DNA of 64,000 nt from Deltaproteobacteria bacterium (lineage in GTDB: Bacteria; Myxococcota_A; UBA796; UBA2385), in assembly GCA_018401435.1 (NCBI GenBank), contig JAGYJW010000009.1, forward strand, positions 112,716 to 176,715. Direction: 5' to 3'. Under the pieces are notes generated by a model. It was given only the letters and a program-made list of their open reading frames with translations, ran no database searches and was not told the origin of the DNA. Each line of letters opens with the position of its first letter. Positions within the stretch are counted from its first letter, which is position 1. A program made the translations under genes and the position numbers. This document shows positions 9,168 through 17,674 of this stretch, in pieces.

Positions 9168-9787
9168 ATGCGCCCTGTGCTGGTCACCGCTGGCGCCACC
9201 CCGCAACCCGGTGGACGCGATCCGCTACCTGTCGGCCCATGCCACCGGGCGCACCGGCGGGCGCATCGCCGCGACCTGGTGGCCGCCGGGGCCTCGGTGC
9301 ACCTGCTGGCCAGCGACCGAGGCCGCCCTGCGCGCCCCGCCAGTCCCACCGTCGAAATCTACGGCAGCACCCGGGATCTCGAGGCCCGCATGAAGGCCTT
9401 CCTGCTGCGCCACCCCGACGCGGTGGTGGTGCACTCCGCCGCCGTCGGGGACTACGAGGTGCTGGCAGTGGCGGGCAAGATCCCCTCCGGCCAGGCCGAG
9501 ATGACGATCCGCCTGCGCCCGGCCCCCAAGATCCTCGACCAGATCAAGGGCTGGGCCCCCCGCTGCCGGGTGCTCTCCTTCAAGGCTGCGGCCCCCGAAA
9601 CCAGCCCCGCAGCGCTGGTGGACATCGCGCGGCGGCAGCTCGAAAGAACCGACAGCGACCTTGTCTTTGCCAATGTCATCGGCGGGCTGGCCCACAGCGT
9701 CTGCCTGGTGGATCGCCACGAGGCCGCCATCGCCGACCGGGGGCCGCCATCGCCGCCGTCGTGGCCCGCCTGCGGGCCTGGCTCTGA
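9168..9787 (+). CDS. Stand-alone CoaB-like phosphopantothenoylcysteine synthetase domain, three frameshifts
   Basis: With three one-base corrections the reading becomes VLVTAGATRNPVDAIRYLSA, then ATGRTG, then RIARDLVAAGASVHLLAS, which matches the start of the DFP/CoaB fold (VTAGGTREPIDPVRYISN...SG). Further on, HSAAVGDYEV, KIPS and RPAPKILDQIK correspond to the CoaB motifs AAVAD, KIKK and L.pTPDIL. FVFANVIGG-like and DRHEAAI strands complete the domain. CoaB couples 4'-phosphopantothenate with cysteine in CoA synthesis; here there is no CoaC half. The shifts are an extra C in CCCC near 9201, a missing C near 9270 and a missing G near 9742, which looks like sequence error. An AGGAG lies 6 bases before the ATG. 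Confidence 0.7.
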
Positions 9788-9791
9788 GGGC

Positions 9792-10415
9792 TCAGGCCGA
9801 CAAGAAGCCCTGGGCCGCCAGCCAGCTCACCACCTCGGCCGCGCAGTCGTCCACCGTGCGCCCCGCCGTACGCAGGTGGATCTCGGGGGCCTCGGGCGCC
9901 TCATAGGGCGCAGAGATGCCGGTGAATTCGGCGATCTCCCCTGCCCTCGCCTTCTGGTAGAGGCCCTTGGGGTCGCGGGCCTCGCAGATCTCCAGCGGCG
10001 TGTCGATGAAGACCTCGACGAAGGCGCCAGGGGGCAACAAGGCCCGCACCGCCGCCCGGTCCGAGCGGTAGGGGCTGATGAAGGCGGTCAGCGTGAGCAC
10101 GCAGGCCTCGCTGAAGAGCTTGGCGACCTCTCCGATGCGGCGGATATTCTCGGTGCGGTCGGCCGGGCCGAAGCCGAGATCCCGGTTGAGCCCGTGCCGG
10201 ACGTTGTCCCCGTCAATGACAAAGGCGTGGGCGCGCCGATCCAACAACAGCTGCTCCACCCGCCGGCCGATGGTGCTCTTGCCCGAGCCCGACAGGCCCG
10301 TGAGCCACAGCACACAACCCCGGGCGCCCAAGGCCGCCGCCCGCTCGTCGGGGCTGACATTGGCGTGATGCCAGACGATATTCTGGCTGCGCGGTGCGGG
10401 GGTCTGCGGGCCCAT
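9792..10415 (-). CDS. cysC: Adenylylsulfate kinase (APS kinase)
   Basis: A 207-residue P-loop kinase that phosphorylates adenosine 5'-phosphosulfate to PAPS in sulfate activation. Walker A is at residues 40-48 (GLSGSGKST). DGDNVRHGLNRDLGF is the APS-binding signature, RTENIRRIGEVAKLF follows, and FISPYRSDR and FIDTPLEICEARDPKGLYQKAR complete the family pattern. The length fits a stand-alone CysC. The ATG at 10415 has a GGAG 8 bases upstream and the N-terminus contains the usual lead-in NIVWHHANVS. No sulfurylase genes are nearby, and the neighbours face the other way. Confidence 0.95.
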   Translation of the reverse strand: MGPQTPAPRSQNIVWHHANVSPDERAAALGARGCVLWLTGLSGSGKSTIGRRVEQLLLDRRAHAFVIDGDNVRHGLNRDLGFGPADRTENIRRIGEVAKLFSEACVLTLTAFISPYRSDRAAVRALLPPGAFVEVFIDTPLEICEARDPKGLYQKARAGEIAEFTGISAPYEAPEAPEIHLRTAGRTVDDCAAEVVSWLAAQGFLSA

Positions 10416-10508
10416 CGACGACTCCGGGGAGGTGGGTCGAGGTAGCGCCCGCCCCTGCCACGGGCAAGGCAGCGGGCTAACGGTGGGGGACCTTCCCCGG
10501 AGCCTCCG

Positions 10509-11234
10509 ATGGGCATCGCCGACGTCTCTCGCCCCCTGTCCCAGGTCACGCCCGATGTGCGCGTGGCCTACCTGCAGCGCGTGCTGCTGTGGACCACCGG
10601 CGGCCTCGCCATTGCGGGCATCACCGGGCTGGGCATGGCCCTGGTGCTCTTCACCCTGGCCAGCGCCGGCATGACCTTCATCATCGCGGGCTGGCCCGCC
10701 ATGATCGGCATCCTCGGCTGCTATTTCGTCGCCCAGGTGGTCGCCCGCAAGATGGTCTTCGGGCAGGCCAAGGTGCTCGGCTTTGTGGTGGGTGCGGGCT
10801 TTGAGGGCCTGTCCATGGGATGGCTGCTGCTGTCGGCGGTGCTGCTGGGTGCACAGACGGGCGAACCCTTCGGCCTCATCACGCTGGCCCTGGGCCTCAC
10901 CGGCCTGACCGCGGCGGGCATGACCGCCTATGTCTGGACCAAGCCCCGGGAATTCAGGCTGCTGGGGGCCCTGCTCAGCGCGGTCTTCATCCCGATGCTG
11001 ATCCTGATGGTGGTGGGTTTCGCCTTCCCCGCCTGGTTTGGTGGGCCCATCGGCATCGCGATCGCCGGCCTCTTCGTGGCCATCTCGGCGGGCGGGCTGC
11101 TCTACCAGATCAACGCCGTGGTGCACAAGCTGCGCACCGACCAGCACATCGAAGGCGCCTACCTCATCACGATGTCGGTGCTGGTGCTGTTCTGGAATAT
11201 CCTGGTGCTGCTGATGCGCCTGAACCGCCGCTGA
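10509..11234 (+). CDS. Bax inhibitor-1 (BI-1/YccA/YbhL) family membrane protein
   Basis: A 241-residue protein with seven predicted membrane helices, starting after a short cytoplasmic N-terminus that contains the typical RVAYLQRVLLWT. Helical segments include GGLAIAGITGLGMALVLFTL, AMIGILGCYFVAQ, GLITLALGLTGLTAAGMTAY and the closing VLVLFWNILVLLMRL. The spacing and the C-terminal 'NILxLLxRLxRR' are typical of the family, which contains pH-sensitive calcium leak channels and YccA, a modulator of FtsH. The MoxR gene starts 10 bases downstream on the same strand. Confidence 0.85.
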   Translation: MGIADVSRPLSQVTPDVRVAYLQRVLLWTTGGLAIAGITGLGMALVLFTLASAGMTFIIAGWPAMIGILGCYFVAQVVARKMVFGQAKVLGFVVGAGFEGLSMGWLLLSAVLLGAQTGEPFGLITLALGLTGLTAAGMTAYVWTKPREFRLLGALLSAVFIPMLILMVVGFAFPAWFGGPIGIAIAGLFVAISAGGLLYQINAVVHKLRTDQHIEGAYLITMSVLVLFWNILVLLMRLNRR

Positions 11235-11244
11235 GGAGCCGCCT

Positions 11245-12093
11245 GTGATCGACCGCCTGGACTTGGAAGGCATCGCCCGTCAGCACGGCGTCATCGGCCG
11301 CCGGCCCGAGCTGCGCCTGCTGGGGGCGTGCTTGATCACCGGGCGGAATGTGCTGTTGGAAGGTCCGGTGGGGGTGGGCAAGACCGCCCTCGCGCGGGCA
11401 GTGGCCACCGCCCTGGCCCGCGGCTTTGTGCGGGTGGACGGCGATGGCCGCTACACCGAGGCCAAGCTGGTCGGCCACTTCGATCCGCCGGGGGTGTTGG
11501 AGCGCGGCTACCAGCCCGACCTCTTCATTCCAGGCCCCCTGGTGGAGGCGATGCAGCGCGGCGCCGTGCTCTTCGTCAACGAGCTCAACCGCATGCCCGA
11601 AGGCGTGCAGAATGTGCTGCTGCCGGCCTTGGACGAGGGCATCGTGCACATCCCCCACCTGGGCGAGGTGCGGGCCGAGCGGGGCTTCTGCGTGGTCGCC
11701 ACCCAGAACCCGGCTGAATTCGTGGCCACGGGCCACCTGTCCGAGGCCCTGCTGGACCGCTTCGAGCTGGTGAAGCTGGGCTACCAGGACGCCACCGAAG
11801 AGTGCGAGATCGTGCGCCAGGACGCCCGCACCGCCCCCAGCGACAGCATCATCGCCCAGGCGGTGGCCGTGGCCCGCGCCACCCGCACCGACCGGGTGCG
11901 CCGCGGCGCCAGCGTGCGGGCCGCCATCGCCATCGCCGACCTCGCCATGGCGCTGGACGGCGACGTGGCGGCGGCCGCCCGCATCGCGCTGCCCACCCGC
12001 ATCGAGCTGACCGATCCCGACCAGGTGGGCTTTGACACCGTGCTGGCCGACCTGGAAAAAAAAACACTCGCGCAGAGCCCCGCGCCGACCTGA
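11245..12093 (+). CDS. MoxR-family AAA+ ATPase
   Basis: A 282-residue ATPase starting at GTG 11245 with GAGGAG upstream. Walker A is at residues 40-47 (GPVGVGKT), Walker B is VLFVNELNRMPE, sensor 1 is VVATQNP, and the arginine-containing EALLDRFEL follows, with a C-terminal lid. This is the MoxR / magnesium-chelatase I type that works with VWA-domain proteins as a chaperone or insertase. The frame ends just after a run of nine A at 12056-12064. The VWA partner continues in the -1 frame from the same run, so a -1 slip at GAA AAA AAA ACA would fuse both into a ChlD-like AAA-acidic linker-VWA protein. See the next entry. Confidence 0.88.
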   Translation: MIDRLDLEGIARQHGVIGRRPELRLLGACLITGRNVLLEGPVGVGKTALARAVATALARGFVRVDGDGRYTEAKLVGHFDPPGVLERGYQPDLFIPGPLVEAMQRGAVLFVNELNRMPEGVQNVLLPALDEGIVHIPHLGEVRAERGFCVVATQNPAEFVATGHLSEALLDRFELVKLGYQDATEECEIVRQDARTAPSDSIIAQAVAVARATRTDRVRRGASVRAAIAIADLAMALDGDVAAAARIALPTRIELTDPDQVGFDTVLADLEKKTLAQSPAPT

Positions 12094-12959
12094 GCGAGGC
12101 GGATCTCGTCCTGCCCCCCGATGGGGCCGAACTGGAAGATGGCGAGGGCGAAGGCGAGGCCGCCTTTGCCATCGACCCCGAGGATCTGCCCGAGGGCTGG
12201 GAGGCCGCGACCCTCTACCACCGGCTCAAGCGGGTGCTGCCCCGAGACCAGCGGCGCGAGGTCGAAGATCGCGCCGTGCGCGAGATTCTGCGAAGGGCGC
12301 GGGATCTGCTGCGCCACACCTCGCGGCCCCGAGAGACCCACCGCGACGCCTTCCCGGCCGAAGGCGAGCTGGACCTGGACAGCACCCTGGAGCGCCCCCG
12401 CCCCTGGGGTCCGCAAGACATCGCCGTGGCCCGCACCGAGCTGCGCCGCGCGGATGTGGTCGCCATCCTCGACATGAGCCTCAGCATGACCGGAGACAAG
12501 GTCGCGCTGACCGCCCTGGCCTGCGCCATCCTGCACCTCAAGCTGGACCGGCTGGCGGTGGTTCACTTCGACACCAAGGCCCACCGCCTTGTGTCGCTAT
12601 CGGAAAGAATCAGCGAAGATGAGCTGGTGAGGCGGATCCTGCGCGTGCCTGCCCAGGGCTTCACCAATATCGACGCCGGCCTGCGCATGGGCCTGGAGCT
12701 GCTGCGGGCCTCGGGACTCAAGGAGCGGGCGGGCATCCTGATGACCGATGGGGTGGCCAATGTCGGGGGCAACCCGCTGCGACCCGCCGCCCGCTATCCC
12801 CGGCTGCACGTGGTGCAGGTGGGCGAGGACGAGGCCCAAGGCAGCCGCGCCTGCGCCGCCATGGCACGGGCCGGCCGCGGGCGCCACTACCGGGCCGAGC
12901 TCTACGCGGATCTGCCCGCGGTGGTGCGCCGCCTCGTCCGCGAGAGCTTCGGATCCTGA
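12063..12959 (+). CDS. VWA-domain protein, MoxR partner (ChlD/CoxE-like); no ordinary start codon
   Basis: The frame is open from the A9 run to TGA 12959. It begins with an acidic, Glu/Gly-rich linker (ELEDGEGEGEAAFAIDPED) and a helical region (VEDRAVREILRRARDLLRH). A von Willebrand A domain follows, with a MIDAS site DMSLS (around codon 137), the Thr region GFTNIDAG and TDGVANVGGN. No ATG, GTG or TTG lies in this frame before GTG 12234, which has no ribosome site and would cut off the linker. Either the protein is made by -1 slippage from the MoxR frame at the A9 run, or one A is missing in the sequence and the two form one gene. MoxR-VWA pairs act on metal-enzyme maturation or envelope stress; the target is unknown. 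Confidence 0.75.
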   Translation, partial: NTRAEPRADLSEADLVLPPDGAELEDGEGEGEAAFAIDPEDLPEGWEAATLYHRLKRVLPRDQRREVEDRAVREILRRARDLLRHTSRPRETHRDAFPAEGELDLDSTLERPRPWGPQDIAVARTELRRADVVAILDMSLSMTGDKVALTALACAILHLKLDRLAVVHFDTKAHRLVSLSERISEDELVRRILRVPAQGFTNIDAGLRMGLELLRASGLKERAGILMTDGVANVGGNPLRPAARYPRLHVVQVGEDEAQGSRACAAMARAGRGRHYRAELYADLPAVVRRLVRESFGS

Positions 12960-13056
12960 GCGCCCCACCCGCTGCCGAAGGGTGTGAAAGATGCTGCGCA
13001 CCCCGCCGAGGCCGGACGGGATAAGGTGTCGGCCCAATCGTCGATGAGGTGCGGTG

Positions 13057-14214
13057 ATGTCTGAACTCAAGCGCTCGGCGCGTGCTGCGGCAGAGGTCTC
13101 CCGCATCAACGCCTTCTTCCCGATCATGCCCCTGCTGGGCAACCGCCTCGCTTCGGTGCGCCCCTTCGAGGGCCTCACCATCGGCGTCTCCGCCCACCTC
13201 ACCACCTTGACCGCAGCCCTGGTGCGCGAGCTCGCCCTGGGCGGGGGCACCTGGGTGCTCTGCGCCGCCAGCGACGCCACCACCGACTACGCGGTCGTGG
13301 ACTACCTGCGCGACAACGGCTTCGACGTCTATACCTCGGGCAGCCGGGACGACTACCACTCCGCGCTGCTCAGCCACGAGCCCGACCTCATCGCGGGCGT
13401 GGGGGGCACCCTGCTGGACACCCTGGTGCGCCGCTTCCCCGAACAGGCCGAGCGGGTGCGCGGCGCGGTCGAGGTCAGCAAGACCGGCGTGGTCAAGGTC
13501 GACGATCTGGACGTGCCTTTCCCGGTGGTCAACATCAACGACGGGCGCCTGAAGCCCGCCGTCGAGAACCGGCACGGCGTGGGCGAAGGCCTCTGGCACG
13601 CGGTCCAGTCCCTCACCGGCATGCACCTGTCGGGGCGCCGGGTGGGCGTGGTGGGCTACGGCCCGGTGGGGCGCGGCGTCGCAGCCTATGCCCGGGCCGC
13701 CGGGGCCGCGGTCGAGGTGGTCGAGTCCGATCCGGTGCGCCGCCTTGTGGCCCACTACGACGGCTTCCCCATCCCCACGCTGTCGGATTGCATCACCCGG
13801 GCGGGCATCGTGGTGACCTGCACCGGCGGCCGCAGCGTGCTCAGCCTCGCAGACCTCGCCGGGGCCCCCGACGGCATGGTGCTGATCAACGCTGGCCACG
13901 GCGGCGACGAGATCGACATCCCCGCGATCAAGCGGGCGGCCATCGCGGTCGACCATGTGGCCGACCATGTCGTCAGCTACAAGCTGCAGAGCGGCCGCAC
14001 CCTGCTGGTGCTCACCGACGGCCACCCCCTCAACATCGTGATGAACGCCGGCTCACCCGAACCCGTGCTGCTGCACTTCGCCTTGCTGGGCCTCACCCTC
14101 GAGTGGCTGACCCGGGCGACCGACCTGCCGCCGGGGCTGATCACGGTGCCGCCCGACCTGGAGAATGTCGCGGCAGAGCTGGCCCTGACCGCCCTGCGCG
14201 CCGCCCACGGCTGA
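13057..14214 (+). CDS. Divergent S-adenosylhomocysteine hydrolase-like protein
   Basis: A 385-residue protein, shorter than true AHCY (about 430-470). It keeps the two-domain layout: an early IGVSAHLTTLTAALVREL corresponding to the substrate-domain His motif, VNINDGRLKPAVENRHG corresponding to the family VNDSVTKSKFDN, a glycine-rich NAD site VGYGPVGRGVAAYARAAGA (about residue 200), and VVTCTGG plus LINAGHGGDEIDI in the distal domain. Several AHCY catalytic positions differ: the family ETTTG region reads VEVSKTGVVKV, and the FDN Asp is Glu. A changed substrate or a regulatory role is therefore possible. The ATG at 13057 follows a TGAGGTG ribosome site. No methionine-cycle gene is adjacent. Confidence 0.72.
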   Translation: MSELKRSARAAAEVSRINAFFPIMPLLGNRLASVRPFEGLTIGVSAHLTTLTAALVRELALGGGTWVLCAASDATTDYAVVDYLRDNGFDVYTSGSRDDYHSALLSHEPDLIAGVGGTLLDTLVRRFPEQAERVRGAVEVSKTGVVKVDDLDVPFPVVNINDGRLKPAVENRHGVGEGLWHAVQSLTGMHLSGRRVGVVGYGPVGRGVAAYARAAGAAVEVVESDPVRRLVAHYDGFPIPTLSDCITRAGIVVTCTGGRSVLSLADLAGAPDGMVLINAGHGGDEIDIPAIKRAAIAVDHVADHVVSYKLQSGRTLLVLTDGHPLNIVMNAGSPEPVLLHFALLGLTLEWLTRATDLPPGLITVPPDLENVAAELALTALRAAHG

Positions 14215-14223
14215 GGGCAGCAT

Positions 14224-14839
14224 TGACCCAGGATCCGCGCCAGGACTTCATTCTTGATGATGAGGCCCTGGCTGCCTATCGGGCCCTTCAGGGCGGCGAC
14301 TGGCAGGGCGCCTGGCCTGCGCGACCGCGCCCTGGGCCACCGAGCTGGGCGCGCGCCCCGCGCTGGAGGGCCCGCCTGCAGGCCTGGGCGGCCCAATGCT
14401 GGCTATTGGGCGGCGATGCCAGCCAGGCCCGGCGCCGGCTGTCCAAGGCCCTGGCCGTCAACCGGGCGGCGGGGGACGCCGAGGGGCTCAAGGCCCTGGC
14501 GCCGCTGCAGGCCCAGGTCATGGCCGCCCTCACGGCCAAGCGCGGCCGCCGAGGCGCCGACCACCCCTGCGGGCCGCGCGGTGGCGGCCTTGGACCGGGG
14601 CGACACCCTGGAGGGCGAGGCGCCTCGCCCAGTCCGGCCCAACAAGCCGCAGCGGCGGCGGGCGACCCCCCGCGAAGAGGTGCTCGCCTGGCTGGCCCTG
14701 GCCCGCGCCCGGCCCACCGGCGGCAAGCCATCGACGCCGCCGCGGCGGTGGCCGATCAGGCAACGACTTCAACCTGGTGACCGCCGTGGCCCACGCGGCC
14801 CGGGCCGCCGGGCTGCAGCTGCCCCCCAAGATCTTCTGA
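14224..14839 (+). pseudogene. Small helical (TPR-like) protein, frameshifted, function unknown
   Basis: Pieces in three plus-strand frames join into a plausible protein of about 200 residues. It starts at TTG 14224 with TQDPRQDFILDDEALAAYRAL, continues with LQAWAAQCWLLGGDASQARR and LSKALAVNRAAGDAEGLKAL, then TPREEVLAWLALARAR, and ends with FNLVTAVAHAARAAG before TGA 14839. The repeated helix-turn-helix pattern with A, G and Y at TPR-like spacing suggests a solenoid. At least four one-base shifts are required. It lies directly downstream of the AHCY-like gene on the same strand and may share its operon. No family is recognised. Confidence 0.4.
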
Positions 14840-14848
14840 GGGCCCGGC

Positions 14849-15307
14849 TCAGGCCAGCCCGCGCGCGGCATAGGCGGCCCTGAGCAGGTCCCGCTTGCCG
14901 ATCACGCCCTGCAGGTGGTCCCCCTTGAGCACAGGCACCAGGGTGTAGTGCTTCTCGACCATCAGGGTGGCCACATCCGAGAGGGGGGCGTCCCAGTCCA
15001 CGGTGCCCGGGTCTTTGGACATGATCTCGGCGACGGTCCCGCCGGTGACCTTCTCCAGCTCCTTGCGGGCGCGCTCTCCACCCAGGGGGATCACCAGCTC
15101 CATCAGGGTGATGAAGCTGGGCAGGTGCACCTGCTTCTCTTGAAAGACCAGGTCCATGGTGGTCACGACGCCGATCAGGCGCTCGCCCTCCACCACGCAG
15201 GCCCCATCTGCGTTGTGCTTGAGCAGGAGCTCGGCGAGCTCGCCGACCGCCATGTCGAGGGGCACCCGCAGAAAGTCGCGGTCCATGATCTCGTGGGCAA
15301 ACTGCAT
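14849..15307 (-). CDS. CBS-domain pair protein
   Basis: A 152-residue protein made of two CBS domains. The first begins IMDRDFLRVPLDMAVGELAEL and includes GACVVEGERLIGVVTTMDL. The second begins IMSKDPGTVDWDAPLSDVATL and includes TLVPVLKGDHLQGVIGKRDLL. The pair (Bateman module) normally binds adenine nucleotides and acts as an energy or ligand sensor, or as an oligomerisation module. No extra domain is attached. The gene converges on the damaged TPR-like gene and is transcribed away from the E1 dehydrogenase gene. Confidence 0.9.
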   Translation of the reverse strand: MQFAHEIMDRDFLRVPLDMAVGELAELLLKHNADGACVVEGERLIGVVTTMDLVFQEKQVHLPSFITLMELVIPLGGERARKELEKVTGGTVAEIMSKDPGTVDWDAPLSDVATLMVEKHYTLVPVLKGDHLQGVIGKRDLLRAAYAARGLA

Positions 15308-15449
15308 CTGGCCTCCAAGGGGGGGTCTGGTGGCAAGCTAGCCCAACCCAGCGCACTCGGCGCGCGGGTTGGCGGGCGGAGCGCCCCCAGCCTGTCGCGG
15401 GTCAGGGAGGGCCGGGATACCGGGGGGGCCCACCCAGACGGGGTCCGCC

Positions 15450-17672
15450 ATGGCCGTCAATCGCGCCGGCATCGTCGATCACAACTTCATCACGGGCGTG
15501 CAGGCCCTGCAGCCGGCCCCGCGCCGGGAGGACCTCGACGCACCGGTGCGGGCCGGCGCCCGCTGCACGGCCCGCCAGGCCCTCGAGATCTTCGAGAGCA
15601 TGATGAGCAGCCGGCTGCTCGACCTGGAGGCGCGGGAGCTCAAGAACCGCAACCAGGGCTTCTACACCATCGGGTCCTCGGGCCACGAGGGCAACGCCAG
15701 CGTGGCGGCGGCCTTGCGCCCCACCGACCCCGCCTTCCTGCACTACCGCTCCGGCGGCTTCTTCGTGCAACGGGCGCGCCAGGTGCCGGCCACCACGCCC
15801 CTCTTTGACGTGCTGCTGGGCATCGTGGCCAGCAAGGACGAGCCCATCGCGGGCGGGCGCCACAAGGTCTTCGGATCGGCCCCCCTCTGGATTCCGCCGC
15901 AGACCTCGACCATCGCCAGCCACCTGCCCAAGGCGGTGGGCACCGCCTTCTTCCTGGAGCGCATGCGGACGATGCACATCGATCCGCCGGTGCCCCAGGA
16001 CAGCATCGTGGTCTGCACCTTTGGCGACGCCTCGTCCAACCACGCCACCGCCAGCAGCGCCTTCAACGCCGCCGCCCTCGCCCACCACCAGAGCCTGCCT
16101 TGTCCCACCCTCTTCGTCTGTGAAGACAATGGCATCGGCATCAGCGTGCGGACGCCCCGGGGCTGGGTGGCCAGCCGCTTCTTGGCCAATCCGGGCATCA
16201 AGTACTTCAGCGCCGATGGCCTGGATCTGGCCAACGCCTACGATGTCGCAGCCGAGGCCGTGGACTTCGTGCGCCGCACCCGCCGCCCCGCCTTTCTGCA
16301 CCTCGCGGTGGTGCGCATGCTCGGCCACGCCGGATCCGACGTCGAGCAGGTCTACCGCAGCGAAGAGGAGATCAACGCTGCCGAGAGCCAGGACCCGGTG
16401 CTGCGCGCCGCGCGCGACCTGGTGGCCGAGGGCTGGATGCGCCCCGACGAGGTGCTGGAGCGCTACGAAGAGCTGCGCGCCCGCATCGCAGCCCTGGGCC
16501 GCGAGGCCGAAGGCCGCCCCCGCCTGGTGGACGCCGACGAGATCATCGCCCCGCTGTCCCCCCTGCGCCCCGACGCCATCGCCGCTGCGGCCGCGCTGCA
16601 GCCCGACCCCGACAGCCGGGCCCGCCTCTTTGAGGGTCGCCTGCCCGAAGAGGACCGGCCCCGGCATATGGCCGTGCAGATCAACCGGGCCCTGCACGAC
16701 CTGATGGGCGCCCACCCCGAGACCGTGCTCTTCGGCGAAGATGTGGCGCGCAAGGGCGGCGTCTACAACGTCACCACCCACCTCGAAGCCGCCCTGGGCC
16801 GAGCCCGGGTCTTCAACAGCGCGCTGGACGAGACCACCATCCTGGGGTTGGCCATCGGCGGCGGCCACCTGGGCCTGCTGCCCATCCCCGAGATCCAGTA
16901 CCTAGCCTATCTGCACAATGCGATTGATCAGCTCCGCGGCGAGGCCTGCTCCTTGCAGTTCTTCTCCAACGGCGCCTTCCGCAACCCGATGGTCGTGCGC
17001 ATCGCCTCCCTGGCCTACCAGAAGGGCTTTGGCGGGCACTTCCACAACGACAACGCCGTCGCAGCGCTCCGGGACATCCCCGGGCTGATCATGGCCTGCC
17101 CCTCCAACGGCGAAGACGCGGTGGGCATGCTGCGCACCTGCGTGGCCGCCGCCAAGGTGGATGGCGCGGTCTGCACCTTCCTCGAACCCATCGCCCTCTA
17201 CATGACCAAGGACCTGCACGCCGATCGCGACGGCGCGTGGTCCTTCCCCTACCCGCCCGCGGATTTTCACGTGCCGATCGGGCGCGCCCGGACCTGGACC
17301 GAAGGCGAAGACCTCACCATCCTGTCTTATGCCAACGGCCTGTGGATGAGCCTGCGGGTGGCCCGCCGCCTGCAAGAGGCCCATGGCATCCGCTGCACCG
17401 TGGTGGACCTGCGCTGGCTGAATCCCCTCCCGGTGGAGGACCTGGTCGCCGCCGCCCAGAAGACCGGCCGGGTGCTGGTTGTGGACGAGTGCCGTCGCAC
17501 CGGCGGCATCGCAGAAGGCGTCATCGCCGCCCTGGTGGAAGGCGCCTCGGGCCTGCGCATTGCCAGGGTGGCGGGCCGCGACACCTACATCCCGCTGGGC
17601 GACGCCGCGAACCGCGTGCTGGTCCAAGAGCCCGACATCGAGGCCGCCGCCCTCGCCCTGATGGAGGCCTGA
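15450..17672 (+). CDS. 2-oxoacid dehydrogenase E1, alpha and beta subunits fused
   Basis: A 740-residue protein starting at ATG 15450. The N-terminal half (to about 390) is an E1-alpha: SSGHEGNASVAAAL, FLHYRSGGFF, the thiamine-diphosphate motif in CTFGDASSNHATASSAFN and VCEDNGIGISV. The C-terminal half is an E1-beta: INRALHDLMGAHPETVLFGEDVA, the glutamate-bearing loop, IPEIQYLAYLHNAIDQLRGE and a transketolase C-terminal domain (CTVVDLRWLNPLPVEDL, VLVVDECRRTGGIAEGV). It decarboxylates a 2-oxo acid (branched-chain or pyruvate-like) and passes the acyl group to a lipoyl E2. No E2 or E3 is in the window. A FabD-like acyltransferase follows after only 2 bases, suggesting a specialised acyl-CoA or fatty-acid-starter function. 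Confidence 0.9.
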   Translation: MAVNRAGIVDHNFITGVQALQPAPRREDLDAPVRAGARCTARQALEIFESMMSSRLLDLEARELKNRNQGFYTIGSSGHEGNASVAAALRPTDPAFLHYRSGGFFVQRARQVPATTPLFDVLLGIVASKDEPIAGGRHKVFGSAPLWIPPQTSTIASHLPKAVGTAFFLERMRTMHIDPPVPQDSIVVCTFGDASSNHATASSAFNAAALAHHQSLPCPTLFVCEDNGIGISVRTPRGWVASRFLANPGIKYFSADGLDLANAYDVAAEAVDFVRRTRRPAFLHLAVVRMLGHAGSDVEQVYRSEEEINAAESQDPVLRAARDLVAEGWMRPDEVLERYEELRARIAALGREAEGRPRLVDADEIIAPLSPLRPDAIAAAAALQPDPDSRARLFEGRLPEEDRPRHMAVQINRALHDLMGAHPETVLFGEDVARKGGVYNVTTHLEAALGRARVFNSALDETTILGLAIGGGHLGLLPIPEIQYLAYLHNAIDQLRGEACSLQFFSNGAFRNPMVVRIASLAYQKGFGGHFHNDNAVAALRDIPGLIMACPSNGEDAVGMLRTCVAAAKVDGAVCTFLEPIALYMTKDLHADRDGAWSFPYPPADFHVPIGRARTWTEGEDLTILSYANGLWMSLRVARRLQEAHGIRCTVVDLRWLNPLPVEDLVAAAQKTGRVLVVDECRRTGGIAEGVIAALVEGASGLRIARVAGRDTYIPLGDAANRVLVQEPDIEAAALALMEA

Positions 17673-17674
17673 CC

